Virus record (IMG/VR): IMGVR_UViG_3300044812_000040
Location: 1-33,685 of that record
Direction: 5' to 3' (one strand)
From: a virus
DNA length: 33,685 nucleotides
Numbering within the stretch: position 1 is the first letter of the stretch; every line of letters begins with the position of its first letter. Made by a program: the position numbers and the translations under genes. The notes beneath the pieces were generated by a model that ran no database searches, was not told the origin of the DNA, and saw only the letters and a program-made list of their open reading frames with translations. Positions 28,656 through 33,685 of the stretch are shown here, piece by piece.

Positions 28656-29072
28656 TTACCAATCGAGAATCACTTCGCCGGGGAGCGGGATCACTGCTCC
28701 GAGTTCGGCGGCGGCCCATTGCCGACACCTCTCGCAGTAGCTTTCGAATTCGGCAATCGTGAGGTCGGCGGTGCTGCGAGCGATCTCGAAGCGCTTGCCG
28801 TCAACCTCAACGCCTTGCTTCAGGAAAAGGTGCTTCAGAAAGTCGTGTGCCTCGTCGGGGATGATCCCCATTTCGTCGGCGACGATCTTCACGATGACGC
28901 CCCAGTAGTACCGGTTCTCTGCGTTGGTGCGGATGTCATCGGAGCGCCTGATTGTGAGCACCACCTCGCGGCCCTCGTGCGCTTGAACGTCGTGATCGAA
29001 CCGCGACTTGTCAGTGAGGAGAAGCCGTCCGTTCTTCACGCGCGCGTAGTGAACCGCGAGGATGTTGCTCAT
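28656..29072 (-). CDS. NinB-like recombination-region protein
   Basis: A 138-residue protein. The central block VVLTIRRSDDIRTNAENRYYWGVIVKIVADEMGIIPDEAHDFLK is the signature of a phage family with RT.NQNRYYWG...V, close to NinB-type proteins that act with recombination functions. The end, ARSTADLTIAEFESYCERCRQWAAAELGAVIPLPGE, is the common tail of this family, including the E.Y.E..R.WAAEELG.VIP.P pattern. There is no obvious nuclease motif. It overlaps nothing, being separated from the ssDNA-binding-like gene by five bases. The family resemblance is strong; assignment to NinB itself is from memory. Confidence 0.6.
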   Translation of the reverse strand: MSNILAVHYARVKNGRLLLTDKSRFDHDVQAHEGREVVLTIRRSDDIRTNAENRYYWGVIVKIVADEMGIIPDEAHDFLKHLFLKQGVEVDGKRFEIARSTADLTIAEFESYCERCRQWAAAELGAVIPLPGEVILDW

Positions 29073-29077
29073 GGGAG

Positions 29078-29683
29078 TTAACCGAGTTGGCCGTGATACG
29101 GCTCGCTCTCGTCGCCGAGGTCGATCTCACCGGCGTGCTCAGTTTCGGCGGCAGCTTTGTCGCGCTGCGCATCCGCGACTTCGTCGATCGACTTCATCGT
29201 CTCGAGCGAAGCCCTGATCTCGGAAGTGATCGGGGCGCTCTTCGGCGAGGGCACGACCTTGTACATGTCGGTGCCGGAGGCATCCGGGTCGTACTTCACG
29301 GTCACGTCGTACGGCATTGGGAGCTCCTCGAAGGACCAGTCAGCGTCCTTCTTCAGGTCTCCGAGCGCGGTCACGACGCTGTACGGGAGGTACACCAGGC
29401 GGATGTCGTTCGTCTTGCGATCGACGACGTAGGCCGGATACTTCACGGACGGCTTCTTTGGCTTGCCGTCATCGCCTTTCGGCGCGTTCTCGCCGTGGTA
29501 CTTGCAGCCGCGGGAAACGCCGATGCAGACCGCGCGCTCTCCTTTGCTGATGAAGTGCGTGGCGACCGGGTCCTGTGCCAGTGCGAGGACGCGGAGACGG
29601 TTATCGCCTTTCTCGAACTTGAAGTAGTCGCGAGATCCGGCGCCGTACTCCGATGCCCTGGCGGTGTCTGGAAATTGGCTCAT
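29078..29683 (-). CDS. Phage ssDNA-binding protein-like (gp32-like)
   Basis: A 201-residue protein. The start at 29683 (MSQFPDTARASEYGAGSRDY) is joined by ATGA to the upstream gene. A conserved-looking front, FKFEKGDNRLRVLALAQDPVATHF, is followed by CIGVSRGCKYHGEN, a possible metal or turn element, and then KPSVKYPAYVVDRKTNDIRLVYLPYSVVTALGDL and SFEELPMPYDVTVKYDPD, a strand series typical of OB-fold gp32-like ssDNA-binding proteins. The C-terminus is acidic (GEIDLGDESEPYHGQLG), as in ssDNA-binding proteins that recruit partners. A second, bacterial-type SSB lies at 4165-4566. The fold call is inference. Confidence 0.55.
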   Translation of the reverse strand: MSQFPDTARASEYGAGSRDYFKFEKGDNRLRVLALAQDPVATHFISKGERAVCIGVSRGCKYHGENAPKGDDGKPKKPSVKYPAYVVDRKTNDIRLVYLPYSVVTALGDLKKDADWSFEELPMPYDVTVKYDPDASGTDMYKVVPSPKSAPITSEIRASLETMKSIDEVADAQRDKAAAETEHAGEIDLGDESEPYHGQLG

Positions 29684-30030
29684 GGGTTTTGCGAATTGGT
29701 TAGGCGACCTTTGACTGGTTCGGGAAAGAGAGCTTGGGGAGTGCCCGGATGGGAAGGTATGGAAGCGTATTTGAGGCGCCACACGTGAGCATTCCGGCCG
29801 GTGACGCGGCACTTCCGGATTCCAGAGTCTTCCGCCACCTTCAGTTTGTTCACGAGCTCGAAAGTTCTGGGAGTAACGGTGTTGATAGGCCAGGAGAGGC
29901 ATTCCGCGATTTCGGCATTCGTGAGGCCAGCCGGGTAGTTCAAGAGAAGGTCGCGGATAACCCTCTGCCTGTTGGATAGGGTTAGGCGGACTTCGTTCTC
30001 GTACGCTCGGATTGAAGTGTCTTGGATCAT
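29680..30030 (-). CDS. Winged-helix DNA-binding protein
   Basis: A 116-residue protein. SNRQRVIRDLLLNYPAGLTNAEIAECLSWPINTVTPRTFEL is a winged-helix pattern: helix 1, then the helix-turn-helix with TNAEIAECLSW as helix 2 and NTVTPRTFELV as recognition helix; the wing follows in SGIRKCRVTGRNAHVWRL. This is a MarR/phage-type layout with the common 'G..AEIA..L......V..R..EL...G' frame. The tail is Pro-rich. It is in the ATGA-linked chain, so it probably regulates early or middle phage genes. Not one of the immunity regulators at the left end. Confidence 0.78.
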   Translation of the reverse strand: MIQDTSIRAYENEVRLTLSNRQRVIRDLLLNYPAGLTNAEIAECLSWPINTVTPRTFELVNKLKVAEDSGIRKCRVTGRNAHVWRLKYASIPSHPGTPQALFPEPVKGRLTNSQNP

Positions 30031-30311
30031 GGGAGTGATTGCCAGAAGGCTTGCATGTCTCCGTTCGACAAGCGGGTCTCGAAGTAGCGGAGGGCGTAAT
30101 GTAGCCAGTCGGGAGTGTCATACATGCTTTTCATTTCGTGATTCCACCGCGCCTTACCGAGTGTTTGCCAGAACTTCGGGTCGAGGACGACTTCAGGCGG
30201 GTAAGCTAGTTCGATTGTTTCGTCGGGAGTGAGCGTCGGTCCGCTTGGGAACCGGTATCCCGCGCACGCCGCCTGCTTTATCGCGTCTTGTTCGTTGTGA
30301 AGATGGGTCAT
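30027..30311 (-). CDS. Small hypothetical protein
   Basis: A 94-residue protein, MTHLHNEQDAIKQAACAGYR, with a PDETIELAYPPEVVLDPKFW segment, then WLHYALRYFETRLSNGDMQAFW. It is rich in aromatic residues and helical at the end. No motif is recognised. It is joined by ATGA to both neighbours, so it is a genuine member of the operon. Confidence 0.65.
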   Translation of the reverse strand: MTHLHNEQDAIKQAACAGYRFPSGPTLTPDETIELAYPPEVVLDPKFWQTLGKARWNHEMKSMYDTPDWLHYALRYFETRLSNGDMQAFWQSLP

Positions 30312-30454
30312 GGGAATGAGATGTGTCCGATGAGGTAGCCGACAAACATGCCGATAACAATACTGGCGAGAACCTTCTGTCCCGCGTGACAGAGAGTCTC
30401 ATGGATGGTGTAGACCAGCGCCCAGGCAGCCATGTAACCGAAAAACGTGCTCAT
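30308..30454 (-). CDS. Small membrane protein, 48 residues
   Basis: Reads MSTFFGYMAAWALVYTIHET and, after LCHAGQKV, LASIVIGMFVGYLIGHISFP. It has two hydrophobic spans separated by a short polar loop. ATGA overlaps join it to the upstream nuclease and downstream gene, and AAGAAAGCGGC precedes its ATG. A two-span miniprotein in an early operon could inhibit superinfection, host division or membrane functions. It is too short to assign further. Confidence 0.7.
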   Translation of the reverse strand: MSTFFGYMAAWALVYTIHETLCHAGQKVLASIVIGMFVGYLIGHISFP

Positions 30455-31371
30455 GCCGCTTTCTTCTTGGTTCGTGGCGCGGCCTTTACCTGTTCTTGCG
30501 GCGGGACGGCTTCATCGAGAACGATCTCTGTGACCGGCATGCCCCGGTCAATCACGTCGTCGGGGCCGGTGGCGACGATCTTGGGAAGGTTCAGCGAGAG
30601 AGTCAGCGGGTAATCGCGCTGCAGCGGCTTCTCGCCTCCGGTCTCGTAGGCGTGGATGGTCATGGCGGCGCGCACGAGGTCCATGCGGCGCTCGGTCTCG
30701 GTGAACTTGTAGCCCTTCAGCGTCCTGGTGTAGCCGACTTGGAGAATCGCTTGCCAGTCGTCGCCGGATGCTTCTGCGATCGCGGAGACCTGTATGACGT
30801 GCGAAGGGTAGATGTCCTTCGAAGTCTTCACGTCCACGGTGCCGGTCTTGCCGTCCGCTTTCCGGCGCAAGCGGATGTCGCGGGTCGCGGCGAAATGGAG
30901 CGGGCCGCCGTGTTCCGAGCCCTCGCCTTCAGGCCAGATGATGTCCTCGGCCTTCTCGATCTCGTACTCCTTCGAGCCTTCCTCATCCCACCACTTCTTG
31001 TAGGTGATGACGCAGTAATACTCGTCGGGGGTCAAGGCTTCGAGCTGGCCCGTGATGTTGTTCATGAAGGTGTCCCCCATGCTCACGGTGCCGCCGTTGT
31101 TCAGAACTTCGATGGCTTGGTGGACCTTGGAGCCTCGCTCTCCCGCGAGATCGCGGATGATGTCGGCCTCGTCGCCGTTCTTCTTGAGGAAGTTTTCGTA
31201 CCCTTTCCCTTTCGGATAGAACTTGCCGATGTAGGTGATGGACGGGCGGAACTCGATCGTGGGAAGGCCGGTCGCGGGATCGGTGGTCTCGCGCGAATAC
31301 CATCGCTCGTCGAGGGTCGTGATACGCGCGATGCCGCGCTCTGCGTCTACTTTGACGATTTCCTTTTTCAT
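30451..31371 (-). CDS. RecB/Cas4-like PD-(D/E)XK exonuclease
   Basis: A 306-residue nuclease. The motif order is that of RecB/Cas4-type PD-(D/E)XK exonucleases: His84 in RGSKVHQAIE, Asp165 in ATRDIRL, Asp180-Val-Lys182 in GTVDVKTSK and Gln194 in HVIQVSAI. The C-terminal 90 residues are beta-rich and end in a basic KKKAA-type tail (RTKKKAA). It lacks a Cys cluster, so there is no iron-sulfur site as in true Cas4. Phages use such enzymes, as with lambda Exo, to make single-stranded ends for annealing by the ssDNA-binding and NinB-like proteins downstream. It begins with ATGA overlap to a YopX-family gene. Confidence 0.85.
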   Translation of the reverse strand: MKKEIVKVDAERGIARITTLDERWYSRETTDPATGLPTIEFRPSITYIGKFYPKGKGYENFLKKNGDEADIIRDLAGERGSKVHQAIEVLNNGGTVSMGDTFMNNITGQLEALTPDEYYCVITYKKWWDEEGSKEYEIEKAEDIIWPEGEGSEHGGPLHFAATRDIRLRRKADGKTGTVDVKTSKDIYPSHVIQVSAIAEASGDDWQAILQVGYTRTLKGYKFTETERRMDLVRAAMTIHAYETGGEKPLQRDYPLTLSLNLPKIVATGPDDVIDRGMPVTEIVLDEAVPPQEQVKAAPRTKKKAA

Positions 31372-31733
31372 TTGTTGGAGGAGTTCGCGCCCGATTCGAG
31401 GAGTTCGGGGTTCTCGTGAATGTTGCCGATGACTTCAAGCTGGTTGTTCGTGATGTACCACTCCTGACACGGCGCAACATCGTGGCCGTTCTCATAGGTG
31501 AAAGCGAAGGCGAAGCGGCCATCCTCGAAGACGACCTGTGGCCGGTAGATGCTTTTGGCGTCGGCGAGGACATCCCCCTCGTAGATCTCTTTGCCGTTCT
31601 TGTCGAGGAGGCCGGTGAACTGTTCGAGGGTGAAACGCTTGTGATACTGCTGCGAGGAGTAGATGTCGGGGTCGAAGACGAAGCGGCTATTCCGCGTGTC
31701 CCACGCCCTGAATTTGATTTGTCTTTGCTGCAT
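31368..31733 (-). CDS. YopX-family protein, copy A
   Basis: A 121-residue YopX-type protein. The family front MQQRQIKFRAWD, the central FTGLLDKNGKEIYEGDVL and the closing VIGNIHENPELLES are the standard blocks; the region between (VFEDGRFAFAFTYENGH) varies. YopX proteins are widespread in phages and their function is not established. This is one of two copies; the other is at 32229-32765 and shares exact DNA at both ends. It overlaps the RecB-like gene by ATGA. Confidence 0.88.
   Translation of the reverse strand: MQQRQIKFRAWDTRNSRFVFDPDIYSSQQYHKRFTLEQFTGLLDKNGKEIYEGDVLADAKSIYRPQVVFEDGRFAFAFTYENGHDVAPCQEWYITNNQLEVIGNIHENPELLESGANSSNK
31393..31436. repeat. 44-base exact repeat, YopX copy A end
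   Basis: Partner of 32311-32354, same orientation. A second shared block of 27 bases covers the YopX start codons (31713-31739 and 32745-32771). Confidence 0.85.
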
Positions 31734-31739
31734 GTGAGT
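31713..31739. repeat. 27-base exact repeat at the YopX start codons
   Basis: Identical to 32745-32771; it covers the first codons and the A/C-rich leader of both YopX genes. It shows that the regulatory lead-in was duplicated with the gene. Confidence 0.8.
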
Positions 31740-31751
31740 TATTGATGGATT

Positions 31752-31840
31752 CGCCGGAGTGGGAGATCCTTTCCAGAAACTCCCCTAGAGCCACGCGGCA
31801 GGACTCGAACCTGCTTCAGACCCAAACGGGCTACCCCGGC
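31752..31840 (-). tRNA. Degenerate tRNA-Ser-like gene (possible anticodon CGA)
   Basis: In the minus reading, GCCGGGG and CTCCGGC pair as an acceptor stem (7 bp, one wobble) with T8 and A9 after it. GCAGG-TTCGAGT-CCTGC starts at base 27, exactly where an anticodon arm should; the loop has T33 and CGA at 34-36. The distance between acceptor arms is that of a type II (Ser/Leu-size) tRNA. The extended acceptor pairing (ATTCGCCGG with CCGGCGAAT) is 9 bp and a CCA lies just beyond. Weak points are a poor D stem and a T arm with only three pairs. Alternatively, GCAGG-TTCGAGT-CCTGC is a T arm of a broken tRNA. Confidence 0.42.
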
Positions 31841-31895
31841 GAATGGAAACGATTTGTGTTGACTGACGGGAAGGTGCTACGGGTTCGGGAAAGAG

Positions 31896-32195
31896 CTATA
31901 GGGTGGATCGCTCGCGTGCGTCCTCGATAGCATCCTCTTCATCGGCGGCTTCGCGGATGGGATTCGAAGGGCGCGCGATGGCCGTTCTGAGTGAGGCTTC
32001 GCGGACGACGGGCGTGTTCTTTGGGAACGCTTCGTCGATCAGAGCCAGGAGCTTCCGCGCGGCTTCAGGACTGACATCAGCCCAAACGATAAGGCGCTCA
32101 CCAGTATCAAGAGAAAGACCGCCCCGGACGTCGGACCGGGAAGGGAAAACGCGGCCACTGAGATCACAGCGGTGAGCCTCGGGAATGTTAGACAT
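31896..32195 (-). CDS. Small hypothetical protein between the YopX copies
   Basis: A 99-residue protein, MSNIPEAHRCDLSGRVFPSR, then GLSLDTGERLIVWADVSPEAARKLLALI as a strand and helix. The end is acidic (EEDAIEDARERS). It reads as coding in its first 60 residues. The start has no Shine-Dalgarno sequence; a nearby earlier ATG at 32200 is out of frame. It is not recognised. It is flanked by the tRNA-like element and a YopX gene. Confidence 0.55.
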   Translation of the reverse strand: MSNIPEAHRCDLSGRVFPSRSDVRGGLSLDTGERLIVWADVSPEAARKLLALIDEAFPKNTPVVREASLRTAIARPSNPIREAADEEDAIEDARERSTL

Positions 32196-32228
32196 GGCAT
32201 TGCTTCGTTGGTGTTGGTTTATCGACCT

Positions 32229-32765
32229 TTAGGCGTTATCCAGTTTTTCGCACTGGGGGCAGAACTCTATCGGGCACCTGCTTCCGGGGCCGTGCTGCGG
32301 CTTGTCGTTGGATTCGAGGAGTTCGGGGTTCTCGTGAATGTTGCCGATGACTTCGCGGTGTGACGCCGATTCGCGCAGGCAGGTGTGCATACCAACCCAC
32401 GAATGAATCTCGTACTGCGGGAGGGTCTTGCCATCGCTAGAACCGCCTTTGACTTCCATCTTCCTGTCGAGAAGACGAGCTAGGAAGCGGTCCTCGTCGT
32501 ATTCGACGACCGCGGTAACCGAGTGGTCGGGGTTGGCTCGCACATAACCGCATGAGAGCCGAACAACGTCCCCCTCGTAAATCTCCTTGCCATTCTTGTC
32601 GAAGAGGCCGGTGAATTCGCCACGGGTATTGCTGTCGATTGAAACGGTCTTGCGATCGTCGGTGAGCATCCAGTACATGTCTTTGGCGGGAAGCTCGTTG
32701 TAGAAGCCGTAGACCCATTCGCCTTCCATGGACTTCGCCCTGAGTTTGATTTGTCTTTGCTGCAT
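32229..32765 (-). CDS. YopX-family protein, copy B
   Basis: A 178-residue YopX-type protein: MQQRQIKLRAKSMEGEWVYG, FTGLFDKNGKEIYEGDVV and VIGNIHENPELLES. It is longer than copy A because the middle contains an extra stretch (DPDHSVTAVVEYDEDRFLARLL-like, then QYEIHSWVGMHTCL) and it has a C-terminal extension with a Cys pair, RCPIEFCPQCEK. DNA for the two ends is nearly or exactly the same in both copies while the middles differ. Upstream lies the structured intergenic region. Confidence 0.88.
   Translation of the reverse strand: MQQRQIKLRAKSMEGEWVYGFYNELPAKDMYWMLTDDRKTVSIDSNTRGEFTGLFDKNGKEIYEGDVVRLSCGYVRANPDHSVTAVVEYDEDRFLARLLDRKMEVKGGSSDGKTLPQYEIHSWVGMHTCLRESASHREVIGNIHENPELLESNDKPQHGPGSRCPIEFCPQCEKLDNA
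32311..32354. repeat. 44-base exact repeat, YopX copy B end
   Basis: Matches 31393-31436 exactly. It encodes the VIGNIHENPELLES segment at the C-terminal end of both YopX proteins. Perfect DNA identity over 44 bases, including third codon positions, indicates recent duplication or gene conversion. Confidence 0.85.
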
Positions 32766-32798
32766 GTGAGTGATTGATTTTGGTTTCGAGGCGGGGTC

Positions 32799-32918
32799 GA
32801 TAGCTCGCTGGCGGTTGGCGACAGGTTGGTTTGAATTGCGGCGTTTCTCACCGCGGCCTTCTCGCTACCGATCCTGCAGTGCATTGAAGGCGACCACGCC
32901 AACAGTCAACGAGCTATC
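32799..32918 (-). ncRNA. Nested multi-stem structure in the leader of YopX copy B
   Basis: Arms GATAGCTCG (32799-32807) and CGAGCTATC (32910-32918) pair over nine bases; inside, GTTGGCG (32814-32820) and CGCCAAC (32897-32903) pair over seven; further inside, GCCTTC (32856-32861) and GAAGGC (32886-32891), and GCGG/CCGC around 32838-32854, form two hairpins. All pairs are colinear, as in a branched RNA. It lies upstream of a leftward gene, so the minus-strand transcript would carry it. A DNA-level role, such as origin or recombination site, is equally possible. Confidence 0.5.
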
Positions 32919-32937
32919 CGATTTTCAAGTACCGAGG

Positions 32938-33034
32938 AGGATGGTGGCAGCGTTGGCGGTGTAGGTCCGGGAGGTGTGTCCCGGCCGCCCCTCTCCGATT
33001 ACCTGCAGGGAACTCGGGGCCGCCACGCCATCCT
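32938..33034 (-). ncRNA. Second structured module in the same leader
   Basis: AGGATG plus GTGGC (32938-32948) pair with GCCAC, two bulged bases and CATCCT (33022-33034). Inside, CCGGGA and TCCCGG (32967-32984) form a perfect 6-bp hairpin with a 6-base loop, closed by GGCGG/CCGCC. No T-run follows. It sits next to module 1, giving a folded region of about 235 bases. Confidence 0.4.
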
Positions 33035-33063
33035 GTGAGGTACTCCTTCACAGTAGCAAGCCG

Positions 33064-33096
33064 TCTGGATAATGCAAGCGGCTAGCTTGTGGATAA
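33064..33096 (-). promoter_or_regulatory. Two DnaA-box-like 9-mers (candidate origin)
   Basis: On the minus strand, TTATCCACA (33088-33096, exact) and TTATCCAGA (33064-33072, one mismatch) are in the same orientation, 24 bases apart. They straddle the stop of the nuclease gene and abut the structured leader. A third, TTATCCACG, lies at 33647-33655. Confidence 0.4.
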
Positions 33097-33549
33097 CTCT
33101 GCCTGTACTTTCGTGGCCCGGCGCACCAGGGCGGCGAGAAAGGCACGGTCGATAGGTTGCGGATGTAGCTTTTCGGCTTCGACCATCGTTTTGAGCTCGT
33201 ATTCGCCAGCACTGTTTTGCTCGGCGTACATGAGACCCCACCCGTACGGCAGTTCGTCGGCGTACTTGACGATGTTCAGGTCTGAGACGACGAGATACCA
33301 GCGATCGCAGAATTGCTTGATTGGTTGCGCCTTTGACGGACTCCTACGCTCTCGAAGCCAGTCGCCGCGCGAAATCTTCAGCTCGAAGCCCGTGATCTCC
33401 AACCCGTCGCTCGGCCATAAGTCCATTCCGATGGCGTCCGCCCTTGAGTCGCGTGACCATCCCGTGCCGCCACGAAACTCGGCGAGGAAGCCGCGTCGAG
33501 GAGGCCGCCAGTCGGCAGCAAGTAATTTCAGCAGTTCACTGCTTGTCAT
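33082..33549 (-). CDS. MmcB-like PD-(D/E)XK nuclease-fold protein
   Basis: A 155-residue protein. The core is RADAIGMDLWPSDGLEITGFELKISRGDWL: an Asp at 38 or 43 and Glu56-x-Lys58 in GFELKIS form the PD-(D/E)XK nuclease motif, and the following SKAQPIKQFCDRWYLVVSD strand-helix completes the fold. The family is a small phage and bacterial group whose best-known relative I recall is MmcB, a DNA-repair protein. It starts in the previous gene's tail, overlapping it by 14 bases. It lies at the head of the leftward block, so early expression is likely. Confidence 0.72.
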   Translation of the reverse strand: MTSSELLKLLAADWRPPRRGFLAEFRGGTGWSRDSRADAIGMDLWPSDGLEITGFELKISRGDWLRERRSPSKAQPIKQFCDRWYLVVSDLNIVKYADELPYGWGLMYAEQNSAGEYELKTMVEAEKLHPQPIDRAFLAALVRRATKVQAELSTS

Positions 33550-33685
33550 GAGTCGGAATACGCTTTGCCCATCGCTTCCGGGCCATCTCGGCGTAGATAC
33601 CCTTGCCGTGCTTCTTGAGACGCGCCTTCGCGCCCTTCTTGCCGAGCGTGGATAAATGTTTCTTCAAGAGATCGGCTTCGGTCAT
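33536..33685 (-). CDS. Small basic protein at the window edge
   Basis: A 49-residue protein whose ATG is the last base of the window, so an upstream start cannot be excluded. It reads MTEADLLKKHLSTLGKKGAK and continues KARLKKHGKGIYAEMARKRWAK, then ends PTHDKQ. The pattern of GKKGAKAR and EMARKRWAKR resembles short Lys/Arg-rich proteins with a KGG-like/AbfB-like motif found in several bacterial and phage genomes. It overlaps the nuclease gene by 14 bases. It is probably a nucleic-acid binding accessory protein. Confidence 0.6.
   Translation of the reverse strand: MTEADLLKKHLSTLGKKGAKARLKKHGKGIYAEMARKRWAKRIPTHDKQ

Noticed and set aside
30496-31419. 307-residue plus-strand frame opposite the RecB-like nuclease
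   Set aside because: It is the antisense shadow of a protein with clear PD-(D/E)XK residues.
32914-33051. 45-residue minus-strand GTG frame (VKEYLTGWRGG...)
   Set aside because: No Shine-Dalgarno sequence before the GTG and the later residues (His/Pro/Arg-rich) look non-coding; the DNA is better explained by the folded modules.
1-33685. CRISPR array
   Set aside because: No run of regularly spaced direct repeats with variable spacers was found by eye.

Overview
The window looks like most of a temperate tailed-phage genome, or an integrated prophage, from a GC-rich bacterium. A tyrosine integrase opens it on the plus strand. Almost everything else lies on the minus strand: immunity-type regulators, lysis genes, a virion block, DNA packaging genes, and a replication and recombination block. 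The virion block has portal, scaffold-like protein, capsid protein, adaptor, large beta-rich tail protein and ejection-type proteins. I see no tail tube, sheath or tape-measure gene, so a short-tailed (podovirus-like) virion is inferred. The integrase N-terminus (Cys/His-rich) and a 58-residue plus-strand protein resemble proteins I associate with Acidobacteriota; that host call is tentative. The window begins exactly at one start codon and ends exactly at another, so flanking DNA, including the integrase promoter and attachment sites, is missing or joins in a circle.

Layout, left to right. 1-2.2 kb: integrase, its terminator, then three minus-strand genes including a tiny Cro/C1-type helix-turn-helix protein and a LexA-fold protein that appears to lack catalytic residues. 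2.2-5.1 kb: small genes, a tRNA-Trp, an OB-fold SSB with a GTG start and two hypothetical genes. 5.2-6.5 kb: holin and a two-domain endolysin (M23 peptidase plus lytic transglycosylase). 6.7-21.8 kb: virion genes, transcribed leftward from portal to ejection protein. 21.8-25.7 kb: large and small terminase subunits separated by several small genes and a GroES-like co-chaperonin. 25.8-27.5 kb: a plus-strand DNA methyltransferase whose 3' end overlaps a convergent PD-(D/E)XK nuclease gene, a candidate restriction-modification pair. 27.6-33.7 kb: RusA-type resolvase, NinB-like protein, ssDNA-binding-like protein, winged-helix regulator, RecB/Cas4-like nuclease, two YopX-family proteins and an MmcB-like nuclease.

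How it works together. The 33.7-27 kb leftward block is probably the early recombination and replication operon; many genes are joined by ATGA overlaps, implying translational coupling. It contains no recognisable polymerase, primase or replicative helicase. A roughly 315-base gap at 32.77-33.08 kb carries two nested RNA-like foldings and abuts two DnaA-box-like 9-mers, so it may be a structured leader, an origin, or both. The packaging and virion operon probably starts in the divergent 25.71-25.81 kb region. A strong terminator-like hairpin sits only a few bases upstream of the portal start. Most virion and replication genes have A/C-rich upstream sequences without a Shine-Dalgarno motif, whereas several small genes near the SSB have good ones.

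Functions are called by reading motifs; no database search was possible.
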